Positions 13,726-18,618 of a DNA stretch of 25,259 nucleotides are shown piece after piece. The stretch comes from a virus. Below the pieces are notes generated by a model. That model had not been told where the DNA came from. It worked only from the letters and a program-made list of their open reading frames with translations, and ran no database searches. The stretch covers positions 53,050 to 78,308 of IMG/VR virus record IMGVR_UViG_3300030098_007100; one strand, 5' to 3'. Each line of letters opens with the position of its first letter. Within the stretch, counting starts at the first letter, position 1. The position numbers and the translations under genes are program-made.

Positions 13726-13995
13726 TTAATCCTCGTACTTTCGTTTAGATACTTGTACAATTTTAGCTAAGAATTTTTCAGATGTGTATCTTCCATGAGT
13801 CGGCGTAAATGCGGCTGGGTTTTCAAGTTTTTCTATATTCTTTTCATACCCATCATCATATATCTCTACCTCAACAAAATCTCCCGCTTTAAATTCGCCT
13901 TCATCCTCCCACTCTCCCGATTGGCCTTCTTCTCCAATCTCGTTAAGTAATTCTTCTTTAATAAATTGTTTTAATTGTGATTTAGTAAGTTTCAT
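13726..13995 (-). CDS. Tag-B protein with GDFV SH3-like segment
   Basis: 89 residues from ATG 13995, AAAGGAA upstream. Tag B: MKLTKSQLKQFIKEELLNE with I-K-E. After an acidic linker (EEGQSGEWEDEGEFK) comes KAGDFVEVEIYDDGYEKNIEKL, which resembles the GDLV signature of the early small proteins, then HGRYTSEKFLAKIVQVSKRKYED. A tag joined to an SH3/KOW-like domain, linking the two themes of the window. First of three consecutive tag-B genes. Confidence 0.77.
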   Translation of the reverse strand: MKLTKSQLKQFIKEELLNEIGEEGQSGEWEDEGEFKAGDFVEVEIYDDGYEKNIEKLENPAAFTPTHGRYTSEKFLAKIVQVSKRKYED

Positions 13996-14009
13996 TTGTA
14001 TAAATTCCT

Positions 14010-14090
14010 TTATTTACATTTACAACAGCCACATTCGCAACAGCAATGTAGCGGGTTAAGCCAGTTAACTAGTCTGTGTAGTGTTTTCAT
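14010..14090 (-). CDS. 26-residue Cys-rich micropeptide
   Basis: ATG 14090 to TAA 14010, with a very good ribosome site (AAAGGAGAGC, 5 bases upstream). The peptide MKTLHRLVNWLNPL is followed by CCCECGCCKCK: seven Cys among eleven residues, one after another like the end of a metallothionein. An amphipathic N-terminal helix (HRLVNWLNPL) could bind a membrane. Metal binding or palmitoyl-like modification are both possible; no family known to me. The strong ribosome site and clean frame argue that it is real. Confidence 0.65.
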   Translation of the reverse strand: MKTLHRLVNWLNPLHCCCECGCCKCK

Positions 14091-14154
14091 AGTGTGCTCT
14101 CCTTTAATATGCCTTAATCGGCTGTATTATAAGTAGTTAGTAAAGTCTCAAAAA

Positions 14155-14253
14155 TTATTGTGGGGATTTTTTTAATTCTGGAAAATTGGGCTGCGTTATG
14201 CATGTGTATATAGTCGTCCCAAATCGCGCATATTTTCCTACTAGGACATACAT
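14155..14253 (-). CDS. Possible 32-residue protein
   Basis: ATG 14253 to TAA 14155, MYVLVGKYARFGTTIYTCIT followed by QPNFPELKKSPQ. Amino-acid use looks natural, and it is the only sensible frame between the promoter at 14308-14336 and the Cys-rich micropeptide. No ribosome site is visible, so the call is weak. Confidence 0.35.
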   Translation of the reverse strand: MYVLVGKYARFGTTIYTCITQPNFPELKKSPQ

Positions 14254-14307
14254 TCGGGTATATCCGGTGGGGTAGTGGTGGTGTCTTTATTCTTACTTCA
14301 TGCTTTT

Positions 14308-14336
14308 ATTATAACACAAGCTATTTCATTTGTCAA
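14308..14336 (-). promoter_or_regulatory. Early promoter, TTGACA-17-TATAAT
   Basis: Minus-strand TTGACA (14336-14331), 17 bp, TATAAT (14313-14308) with TG one base before the -10. The TGA stop of the upstream 37-residue gene is inside the -35 box. It would transcribe the genes at 14253 and 14090 and possibly onward. Confidence 0.8.
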
Positions 14337-14446
14337 GCCTTTTTCTTTACTTTTTTTACCACTGTCACTACTGTTGGCGCAATGTCCATACCTACTATCG
14401 TTGATTCTATCTGTGAGGCTAACTTCTTTATCAGTTCCTTATTCAT
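14333..14446 (-). CDS. Small basic protein, 37 residues
   Basis: ATG 14446 to TGA 14333, with AGGAGAG 7 bases upstream. MNKELIKKLASQIESTIVG then MDIAPTVVTVVKKVKKKA: an amphipathic helix followed by a Val/Lys strand and a basic tail. The start overlaps the stop of the preceding membrane-protein frame (ATGAATAA), and the stop lies in the next promoter's -35 box. No family known. Confidence 0.65.
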   Translation of the reverse strand: MNKELIKKLASQIESTIVGMDIAPTVVTVVKKVKKKA

Positions 14447-14666
14447 CTGTGTTCTCTCCTAAGCCTTTAAGCCATGTCCAGCTTACTATACCCATAGATA
14501 TTCCTAACACAACTTGCGCTACGCTACTGACCATAGGCAGTATGTAAAGCGTACCTGTATAGATGTCTTATATCATGCCACATAAGTCGAATGCTCCTAT
14601 TATCATTGTAGCAACTAATACGCTTAGTACTGTCAACAATTCGATAGTTTCTTTATTATTATTCAT
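14439..14666 (-). pseudogene. Two-helix membrane protein interrupted by an in-frame UAA
   Basis: ATG 14666 (ribosome site CGGAGAG) reads 32 codons (MNNNKETIELLTVLSVLVA, then TMIIGAFDLCGMI), meets TAA at 14568-14570, and stays open for 42 more codons (DIYTGTLYILPMVSSVAQVV... WTWLKGLGENTDE) to TAA at 14439. Each half has one membrane segment; together they form a 75-residue two-TM protein with short loop, the size of a small holin-like protein. The stop that ends the second half overlaps the next gene's start as expected of a real gene end. Either one broken gene or two single-TM peptides; the second half would then need an internal ATG (MVSSVAQ). Confidence 0.55.
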
Positions 14667-14728
14667 TACTCTCCGATCTTTTTCTATCTCCACCTAGAGA
14701 AAGTTAAACTAAGTGGTTGTAATCATTA

Positions 14729-14911
14729 CTAATTAATTTCTACCTTTTTTGCGTCATGCGGGTTAGTCAATACAAATATTGATTGTAACATTAGCGTAAC
14801 CTTTAGTGAGTCTTCGCATGGCTCACCCTCGTCATCGCACAAGTAACCGCTACCAAAAGGTAATATTAACAACAACATATCGTGCGTTATTGTACCTAGT
14901 GTTTGAAACAT
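14729..14911 (-). CDS. Small early protein of unknown function
   Basis: 60 residues from ATG 14911 (GGAGAAAAA in front); a further upstream in-frame start at 14935 falls within the promoter. MFQTLGTITHDMLLLILPFG is followed by GYLCDDEGEPCEDSLKV, with two Cys in an acidic loop, then VTLMLQSIFVLTNPHDAKKVEIN. Driven by a consensus promoter whose -10 ends 9 bases from the ATG, so the leader would be only about 3 bases and much of the GGAG would not be in the mRNA. No family recognised. Confidence 0.7.
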   Translation of the reverse strand: MFQTLGTITHDMLLLILPFGSGYLCDDEGEPCEDSLKVTLMLQSIFVLTNPHDAKKVEIN

Positions 14912-14920
14912 TTTTTCTCC

Positions 14921-14949
14921 ATTATAACATATCACCTAGCGACTGTCAA
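14921..14949 (-). promoter_or_regulatory. Early promoter, full consensus TTGACA-17-TATAAT
   Basis: TTGACA (14949-14944), 17 bp, TG-extended TATAAT (14926-14921). It matches the sigma-70 consensus in all 12 positions. It drives the 60-residue gene at 14911 with an extremely short leader. Confidence 0.88.
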
Positions 14950-15119
14950 CAAATATATGTGTAGAATTAATGCACAGCTAAGTGTAGAATGTTTTCACTT
15001 GACAGGGTTGTATATATAGACTTTATACTACTAACCCTAATCCCACTTTCTACACCTAGCTTATTTATGTACCTTTAAAAATACATTGATTGTGCTAACC
15101 TCCCAACCTCTAAAGATAA
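14950..15119. other. Noncoding stretch with GTGTAGAA repeats
   Basis: About 170 bp without a convincing gene. It holds TGTGTAGAAT (near 14958), AGTGTAGAAT (near 14980) and the inverted form TTCTACACC (near 15048), plus a plus-strand TTGACA (14999-15004) with TTTATA 17 bp on, which faces no gene. Spaced copies of an 8-mer next to a strong promoter may be regulator sites. Confidence 0.35.
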
Positions 15120-15290
15120 TTACAGAATATCAACAACACGTCCACATCCTGTAGCAATACGAATTCGCTTACCATAAACAGAATTGTTTGTACAACTCCT
15201 AGCGTACATGCGAGCTTCACCTTCTGAGCCAAATGGACCACAGATGTTTACCCAGTGATCATGATTAATTCTTTGTACGAAATATTCCAT
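15120..15290 (-). CDS. 56-residue early protein
   Basis: ATG 15290 to TAA 15120, one base after the stop of the preceding membrane peptide, so probably coupled to it. MEYFVQRINHDHWVNICGPF then GSEGEARMYARSCTNNSV and RIRIATGCGRVVDIL: a compact alpha/beta pattern (strand, 'GPF' turn, Ala-rich helix, strand) with three Cys. It resembles small phage proteins that carry a WV-x-[VI]-CGPF-S motif, but I know no function. Confidence 0.7.
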   Translation of the reverse strand: MEYFVQRINHDHWVNICGPFGSEGEARMYARSCTNNSVYGKRIRIATGCGRVVDIL

Positions 15291-15291
15291 T

Positions 15292-15390
15292 CTATAAACC
15301 TTCTACTGTTACGAGATACCAATGAGCAAAGAGAAATGCTGCTATTACTAACAGCACTGAATATAACAATTGTTTCCAATTACTTTTCAT
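15292..15390 (-). CDS. 32-residue single-pass membrane peptide
   Basis: ATG 15390 to TAG 15292. MKSNWKQLLYSVLLVIAAFL then FAHWYLVTVEGL: a short basic N-terminus followed by one membrane helix (residues 8-27). It overlaps the end of the 52-residue gene by 11 bases and is followed one base later by the next start. No strong ribosome site of its own (GGAGAG lies about 13 bases upstream), suggesting coupling. Confidence 0.65.
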   Translation of the reverse strand: MKSNWKQLLYSVLLVIAAFLFAHWYLVTVEGL

Positions 15391-15538
15391 TATATTCTTT
15401 TGTGCTCTCCGAATCTTTTCCTTTCCCTAGTTGAAAACTTGCGCTTACCGCAGTTTGACACGTGCGATTACCTGTTTGCCACCAATTGGCTTTAACACGT
15501 TTGTAATTCGCATCCATTTCTTTTTTCCAGTCGTACAT
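15380..15538 (-). CDS. 52-residue early protein
   Basis: ATG 15538 to TAA 15380, with GGAGGAAC right upstream. MYDWKKEMDANYKRVKANWW then QTGNRTCQTAVSASFQLGKG: an aromatic, basic helix with one Cys, followed by a Ser/Gly stretch and a charged tail. First gene after the promoter at 15562-15590, heading a three-gene unit with the membrane peptide and the 56-residue protein. Not recognised. Confidence 0.72.
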   Translation of the reverse strand: MYDWKKEMDANYKRVKANWWQTGNRTCQTAVSASFQLGKGKDSESTKEYNEK

Positions 15539-15561
15539 GTTCCTCCAACCTTTCTATATAC

Positions 15562-15590
15562 ATTATCTCATAGAAATTATAATTTGTCAA
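15562..15590 (-). promoter_or_regulatory. Early promoter, TTGACA-17-GATAAT
   Basis: TTGACA (15590-15585), 17 bp, GATAAT (15567-15562) preceded by TGA. The upstream GDLV gene's TGA stop is inside the -35. Start of the three-gene unit 15538-15120. Confidence 0.85.
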
Positions 15591-15751
15591 GTACTTTCTT
15601 GAACTAATTTCATCCAACGTTTATTCCAATACCCTTTCATGCCATAACTGTAATATACCTCATGATCACCATTGCCTGTTTCTTCTGGTGTCCTCAACAC
15701 AATTCCAAGGCGTTCAATCAATGTGTGTTTTACTAAATCACCTACTTGCAC
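15587..15751 (-). CDS. GDLV-family protein 1
   Basis: GTG 15751 to TGA 15587, 54 residues, GGAGGTCATCA upstream. VQVGDLVKHTLIERLGIVLR is the family signature: a GDLV turn, a strand, then an [IL]-G-[IV]-[VL] strand, followed by a Tyr/Trp-rich end (YYSYGMKGYWNKRWMKLV). Its start overlaps the end of the upstream paralogue by 14 bases. Predicted SH3/KOW-like beta barrel. Last in a three-gene GDLV run. Confidence 0.78.
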   Translation of the reverse strand: MQVGDLVKHTLIERLGIVLRTPEETGNGDHEVYYSYGMKGYWNKRWMKLVQEST

Positions 15752-15953
15752 TGATGACCTCCAAATCCTTTTCTAAATATTGTCGTTCATACGGTCCAGT
15801 GCGCCAAGGCTTCACGCTCATTGACACCATATACAAGGGGAATGGCTCATTGTTCAAGTCTTTGGCAGTCTGAACCTTAATAATAAGTGCCGACGTGCCA
15901 CGTGGTACGCCATTAGTGGCGCGTTTAATCTTTACTAAATCACCTACTTGCAT
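15738..15953 (-). CDS. GDLV-family protein 2
   Basis: Start set at ATG 15953, where the family signature MQVGDLVKIKRATNG begins; 71 residues, longer than most because of an insertion (VQTAKDLNNEPFPLYMVSM). The C-terminus EVISASR is encoded by the same bases that start the next gene. GAGGGTAGTAGA precedes the start. Overlaps the upstream paralogue by 10 bases. Confidence 0.8.
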   Translation of the reverse strand: MQVGDLVKIKRATNGVPRGTSALIIKVQTAKDLNNEPFPLYMVSMSVKPWRTGPYERQYLEKDLEVISASR

Positions 15954-16156
15954 TCTACTACCCTCAACCAACGCATCATTGAACCATCACACAATCTTGG
16001 GGTTGTTTCTCCAAGAAGCTGAATCATGAAGTTGTTAATTATTTTTCCGTCCTCGCGCTTCAAAGGCTTTGGACCTAAGTACAATCCCATCTTGTTGTTG
16101 ACTTCGCTAGTGTGACCATTGACATAATCAAATTGTACTAAATCACCGACTTTCAC
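15944..16156 (-). CDS. GDLV-family protein 3
   Basis: GTG 16156, 70 residues, GGAGGTAATCA upstream. MKVGDLVQFDYVNGHTSEVN opens the chain, then MGLYLGPKPLKREDGKIINN and MRWLRVVECK. It is closest in style to the copy at 8956 (VGDLVQFD). The start overlaps the preceding paralogue's stop. Confidence 0.8.
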   Translation of the reverse strand: MKVGDLVQFDYVNGHTSEVNNKMGLYLGPKPLKREDGKIINNFMIQLLGETTPRLCDGSMMRWLRVVECK

Positions 16157-16307
16157 TGATTACCTCCAGTTCCCCCGAAAGATGCTTTTGTCTTCTGGGC
16201 TTTTCTCCAGTCCAGCAAACTTCTATCATAGAAGGCATTGGAGGTACACAGACTACTATGCCCAACTCTTCCCATAGTTTACCCTTCACCAAATCACCGA
16301 CTTGCAC
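16143..16307 (-). CDS. GDLV-family protein 4
   Basis: GTG 16307 to TGA 16143, 54 residues, GGAGGTAATCA upstream. VQVGDLVKGKLWEELGIVVC, then MIEVCWTGEKPRRQKHL and the junction tail ELEVISESR. Two Cys. Overlaps both neighbours by about 14 bases. Too short for many gene finders, but all family landmarks are in place. Confidence 0.75.
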   Translation of the reverse strand: MQVGDLVKGKLWEELGIVVCVPPMPSMIEVCWTGEKPRRQKHLSGELEVISESR

Positions 16308-16470
16308 TGATTACCTCCACTTTGCTCGCTTTGTACGGCACAGGTTGACCATCCAAGATCACCCACGTTGTAGGTGGCAGGCTCTCATAGAAATTAGCGA
16401 CAGATTCGACCCGCTTAACAAGGTGAACCATACTAGCGCCTTTAATCCGTACCAAATCACCGACTTGCAC
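16294..16470 (-). CDS. GDLV-family protein 5
   Basis: GTG 16470, 58 residues. The in-frame region upstream to 16572 belongs to another gene's antisense frame, and the family start (VQVGDLVRIKGASMVHLVKR) decides. The usual GGAGGTAATCA is degraded to CGAGGGCAATCA here. Ends with PYKASKVEVISASR. Overlaps neighbours at both ends. Confidence 0.75.
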   Translation of the reverse strand: MQVGDLVRIKGASMVHLVKRVESVANFYESLPPTTWVILDGQPVPYKASKVEVISASR

Positions 16471-16690
16471 TGATTGCCCTCGCAACTTTTCTGTCTGTTC
16501 TGTAATATGCGACGAATTTATCGCTATTCCAACCAGTGCGACCATAAACTTCGCCATCGTATTCAATGGCATGCGGTGTGCGGATAAAATCCATGTAGTC
16601 TGCTACATCGATTGTGACCACTTTTGCGCCATCGGGCAAAGTTTCTGCGTTACGCACTGTGAGAGCATTTTGAATTGGTGTTGCTTGCAT
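16457..16690 (-). CDS. 77-residue early protein, operon leader gene
   Basis: ATG 16690 with AAAGG upstream; first gene behind the promoter at 16721-16749. It does not start with GDLV: MQATPIQNALTVRNAETLPD, then GAKVVTIDVADYMDFIRTPH and EYDGEVYGRTGWNSDKFVAY. The pattern suggests a small beta-rich domain. It ends AISASR because its 3' end overlaps the next GDLV start. Heads the five-gene unit reading to 15587. Function unknown. Confidence 0.75.
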   Translation of the reverse strand: MQATPIQNALTVRNAETLPDGAKVVTIDVADYMDFIRTPHAIEYDGEVYGRTGWNSDKFVAYYRTDRKVARAISASR

Positions 16691-16720
16691 GTTTTGCCTT
16701 TCTCGACTGTTTCTATAGGT

Positions 16721-16749
16721 ATTATCTCATGAATTGAAGTAATTGTCAA
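16721..16749 (-). promoter_or_regulatory. Early promoter, TTGACA-17-GATAAT
   Basis: TTGACA (16749-16744), 17 bp, GATAAT (16726-16721) preceded by TGA. The TGA stop of the upstream GDLV gene falls inside the -35. Drives the unit starting at 16690. Confidence 0.85.
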
Positions 16750-16910
16750 GAACTTTTATTAATAATTTCTACTTTTTTTCGCCATGATGCGGCGATAACA
16801 CCGCTACGATTGTCTCTGACTATTGGGTCATCGTCTTCATCAAAGCCCACAATTATGCCTGTACCCACTTTTTTGTGGTAAGAGTATTTCACTAAATCAC
16901 CTACTTGCAT
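16746..16910 (-). CDS. GDLV-family protein 6
   Basis: ATG 16910 to TGA 16746, 54 residues, GGAGGTAATCA upstream. MQVGDLVKYSYHKKVGTGII, then GFDEDDDPIVRDNRSG and WRKKVEIINKSS. The acidic DEDDD loop is distinctive. Stop lies in the next promoter's -35 box. Overlaps the upstream paralogue by 14 bases. Confidence 0.78.
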   Translation of the reverse strand: MQVGDLVKYSYHKKVGTGIIVGFDEDDDPIVRDNRSGVIAASWRKKVEIINKSS

Positions 16911-17058
16911 TGATTACCTCCAAGCACCGATGGCGACAAAGGGATTTGGTGCCGTCAACAAACTGCACCCAATAATCGCCATGACATCTCTGTCCTGTGA
17001 TGATGCCCACCATGTCCAACGAGCCTTGTTTATACCTAACCAAATCACCTACTTGCAT
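16897..17058 (-). CDS. GDLV-family protein 7
   Basis: ATG 17058 to TGA 16897, 53 residues. MQVGDLVRYKQGSLDMVGII, TGQRCHGDYWVQFVDGTKSL, then CRHRCLEVINASR. Cys and His residues (CHGD, CRHRC) are enriched over its paralogues, so metal binding is possible. Tail overlaps the next start as in the rest of the array. Confidence 0.78.
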   Translation of the reverse strand: MQVGDLVRYKQGSLDMVGIITGQRCHGDYWVQFVDGTKSLCRHRCLEVINASR

Positions 17059-17218
17059 TGACTAGCTCCAAATTGCGCCGTTGAAACCACATGCTATAGT
17101 TTTCGCCCTGAAGTATCGCTAACACTGGACCATAAGTTCGTTCATCCACCTCAATCACAACCCCATAATGAACAGTATCATCTCTTCCGGTATATTTTAC
17201 TAAATCGCCTCTTTTCAT
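17045..17218 (-). CDS. GDLV-family protein 8
   Basis: ATG 17218 to TGA 17045, 57 residues. MKRGDLVKYTGRDDTVHYGV, then VIEVDERTYGPVLAILQGEN and RRNLELVNASR. Spaced one base from the stop of the lipoprotein gene upstream. No clear ribosome site; probably translated with the lipoprotein. First of three consecutive GDLV genes. Confidence 0.78.
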   Translation of the reverse strand: MKRGDLVKYTGRDDTVHYGVVIEVDERTYGPVLAILQGENYSMWFQRRNLELVNASR

Positions 17219-17219
17219 G

Positions 17220-17447
17220 TTATTTGCTATTTTTTGGGTTTATTGTTTTGCTTGCCCTCGACCATTCTTTTGGCCAATTGAGGTCTGTGCGATTGCATTG
17301 CCATCCTACATCATTTGTTTTCCAACAAACAAACCTAACATTTCCTCTGTTTTCATCATGAAAGAATCTCAACTCTTCTTTTGGTGCCTGAACGGTTATG
17401 GCACATCCTGTAAGCATCAACAGTGCTAGACTAATCAATATTCTCAT
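17220..17447 (-). CDS. Small early lipoprotein
   Basis: 75 residues from ATG 17447 (a TTG two codons earlier is possible). MRILISLALLMLTGCAITVQ has a lipobox L-T-G-C with lipidation at Cys 15. The mature part is about 60 residues with two Cys (RFVCWKTNDVGWQCNRTDLN) that could pair, and several Trp. Small phage lipoproteins made early can block the phage receptor or superinfection (such as T5 Llp or Cor-type proteins); that role is a suggestion based on size, timing and lipobox only. Overlaps the start of the GDLV gene upstream by 17 bases. Confidence 0.75.
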   Translation of the reverse strand: MRILISLALLMLTGCAITVQAPKEELRFFHDENRGNVRFVCWKTNDVGWQCNRTDLNWPKEWSRASKTINPKNSK

Positions 17448-17616
17448 TAACAACTATCTCCAAGTCTGTTTTTAAAAATGGGTATGTATCTTTATGTGTG
17501 TGTACCCAATACAATTCATATGTTCCCGATGCTCCCGGCAATATATGAGTTACGATGCCAATTTGTCCTTTATATCGAGCGTGACCTGTTACGCGCACTA
17601 AGTCACCAACCTTCAT
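17431..17616 (-). CDS. GDLV-family protein 9
   Basis: ATG 17616, 61 residues. MKVGDLVRVTGHARYKGQIG, then IVTHILPGASGTYELYWVHT and LKTDLEIVVNENID. This is the most canonical KOW-like copy: Arg/Lys, Gly-Gln-Ile-Gly-Ile-Val at the right distance. Starts one base after the preceding stop and overlaps the lipoprotein start. Confidence 0.8.
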   Translation of the reverse strand: MKVGDLVRVTGHARYKGQIGIVTHILPGASGTYELYWVHTHKDTYPFLKTDLEIVVNENID

Positions 17617-17617
17617 T

Positions 17618-17803
17618 TTATACCACTTTTACACGGCTGGGACGTATAGCCCTGACTATTTTGCCTGTGGATAAACAAAGGAGATCGAGCCTTAAACCTC
17701 CGGTGTGGTCAATTCCGTGCCGATATTTTTGAAGCACTTGATAATATCCACGATACAAACTGCGCTGCACTAAGGCTCCTGCTTCCAATGGGTGTTTAGT
17801 CAA
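17618..17803 (-). CDS. GDLV-related small protein, TTG start
   Basis: TTG 17803, 61 residues; GAGGAG lies 7 bases upstream, inside the end of the membrane-peptide gene. LEAGALVQRSLYRGYYQVLQ corresponds to the family signature with GALV for GDLV, and the C-terminal RAIRPSRVKVV is strand-like. A diverged family member. Directly before the canonical copy 9. Confidence 0.7.
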   Translation of the reverse strand: MTKHPLEAGALVQRSLYRGYYQVLQKYRHGIDHTGGLRLDLLCLSTGKIVRAIRPSRVKVV

Positions 17804-17903
17804 AGTATTTCTCCTCTATGAATTCAATTAGAAAGCCCAATGGTATAACTATTGCTGCCCACCATAGAAGGGCATATATTGCGTCCCAATCCGCATATTG
17901 CAT
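17796..17903 (-). CDS. 35-residue single-pass membrane peptide
   Basis: ATG 17903 to TAA 17796, GAAGG upstream. MQYADWDAIYALLWWAAIVI then PLGFLIEFIEEKYFD: one membrane helix (residues 9-27) with acidic ends. It contains in its last codons the ribosome site of the next gene and overlaps that gene's TTG start by 8 bases. Confidence 0.65.
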   Translation of the reverse strand: MQYADWDAIYALLWWAAIVIPLGFLIEFIEEKYFD

Positions 17904-17906
17904 GGT

Positions 17907-18113
17907 TTACTTGCCTTCGATGATGTGAAGCTCTCGACCATTTCCTAAACGTACATATTCAAGACCACAAGCATCAAGAAACCGTTTCTTATCAAAACGA
18001 GGATTTGTCTTTTGAAATGCCTGTGCGAAGTCTAAGGCCAATGCTTGTGCAGTATGGCTAGTGGTGTGCAATTTGAGGATGTCTGCAATCATTTTAAAGT
18101 CTTTTCTGGTCAT
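17907..18113 (-). CDS. Small conserved phage protein (RKDF...NPRFD...ACG type)
   Basis: 68 residues from ATG 18113, AAAAGGA upstream. MTRKDFKMIADILKLHTTSH, FAQAFQKTNPRFDKKRFLDA, CGLEYVRLGNGRELHIIEG. The pattern (a charged 'RKDF-x-x-IA' helix, then NPRFD-x-x-RFL-x-ACG) is a very common small phage protein. Its function has not been assigned as far as I know. First gene behind the promoter at 18146-18174. Confidence 0.78.
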   Translation of the reverse strand: MTRKDFKMIADILKLHTTSHTAQALALDFAQAFQKTNPRFDKKRFLDACGLEYVRLGNGRELHIIEGK

Positions 18114-18145
18114 TTTTCAATCCTTTTCCAGTTGTTGATGTATAC

Positions 18146-18174
18146 ATTATCTCATAAAATGTGTTGTTTGTCAA
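18146..18174 (-). promoter_or_regulatory. Early promoter, TTGACA-17-GATAAT
   Basis: TTGACA (18174-18169), 17 bp, GATAAT (18151-18146) preceded by TGA. About 40 bp downstream of the end of the gene at 18217. Drives the unit beginning at 18113. Confidence 0.85.
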
Positions 18175-18216
18175 GTATATTTTGAATAAAAGGGAAAAAA
18201 ATTTCCGATACGAGTT

Positions 18217-18384
18217 TTACCCTTTCTCGCCCTCGAACATCAAGTCATCGACGTGCTCGCGAACGTTGACACCATCTGACCATTCAACTGTGAGCCATTT
18301 TCGACCATGAATTGTTTTGACCCTTCCTGTAAGATGTCCATATTCTTTGCTTTCTCTGTATCTAACAATCTCGTTTAATTTCAT
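18217..18384 (-). CDS. 55-residue SH3/KOW-like early protein
   Basis: ATG 18384 to TAA 18217. MKLNEIVRYRESKEYGHLTG, RVKTIHGRKWLTVEWSDG, then VREHVDDLMFEGEKG. The layout (N-terminal [KL]-x-[DE]-[IL]-V-x-Y, a 'G-x-[VL]-T-G-R-V' strand, a W-x-x-V-x-W strand) follows the GDLV family with NEIV for GDLV. No ribosome site: the start codon is buried in an 11-bp hairpin. Last of three genes after the 122-residue early protein. Confidence 0.7.
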   Translation of the reverse strand: MKLNEIVRYRESKEYGHLTGRVKTIHGRKWLTVEWSDGVNVREHVDDLMFEGEKG

Positions 18385-18409
18385 GTAGATATATAGTTTC
18401 TACATGAAA
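18379..18409. promoter_or_regulatory. 11-bp perfect inverted repeat covering a start codon
   Basis: TTTCATGTAGA and TCTACATGAAA are exact reverse complements around a 9-base loop. The ATG at 18384 sits in the stem, so the mRNA hairpin would hide that start. It could be a protein-binding translational operator or a DNA operator. Confidence 0.6.
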
Positions 18410-18419
18410 AAACTTCATT

Positions 18420-18617
18420 TTACCCTTTAGCAACCATTTTGACGTAACTACGATGAATCCATACACTTCCAGCGTTCATGAAGACAACTTTAACTGTGTG
18501 AAGCCTTTGGTTCTGTGCTGCAACATCCACTACAATTCCCGTTCTATCTCTGTATCGCCTACACCAAAGAATCCCCCTTCCTTTGCTGGATAGTTCTACT
18601 AGGTCGCCAATTTTCAT
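18420..18617 (-). CDS. GDLV-family protein 10
   Basis: ATG 18617, chosen over the in-frame 18635 because the family start MKIGDLVELSSKGRG begins there and AAAAGAGAA lies upstream. 65 residues: ILWCRRYRDRTGIVVDVAAQ and VKVVFMNAGSVWIHRSYVKM follow. A basic patch (CRRYRDR) precedes the G-I-V-V strand, as in nucleic-acid-binding KOW domains. Starts one base after the stop of the membrane peptide. Confidence 0.78.
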   Translation of the reverse strand: MKIGDLVELSSKGRGILWCRRYRDRTGIVVDVAAQNQRLHTVKVVFMNAGSVWIHRSYVKMVAKG

Positions 18618-18618
18618 T

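Noticed and set aside
14275-14547. 90-codon plus-strand frame, hydrophobic
   Set aside because: Antisense to two small minus-strand genes (14333-14446 and 14439-14666) with good ribosome sites; no site of its own.
3288-14666. Alternative genetic code (stop recoding)
   Set aside because: Two in-frame stops exist, but one is UGA and the other UAA, and UGA, UAA and UAG all end well-supported genes here, so the standard code applies.
14999-15029. Plus-strand promoter TTGACA with TATACT
   Set aside because: Spacer is 19 bp to TATACT or needs TTTATA at 17 bp, and no plus-strand gene follows; mentioned only as part of the noncoding stretch.
15035-15046. Telomere-like CTAACCCTAATCCC
   Set aside because: Only about two imperfect units in noncoding DNA; no array, so no end-structure claim is justified.
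15587-17616. CRISPR-like array from regularly repeated plus-strand sequence CAAATCACC[TG]ACTTGCA
   Set aside because: Repeats are 20-30 bases with imperfect identity at about 150-200 base spacing, and each is explained as the start of a coding sequence in the GDLV family.
18385-18433. 18-codon frame upstream of the 55-residue gene (MKFFHVETIYLHEIKRDC)
   Set aside because: Has only a weak ribosome site, overlaps the hairpin and the next gene; its resemblance to a tag-A start (MKFF) is too short to support a gene.
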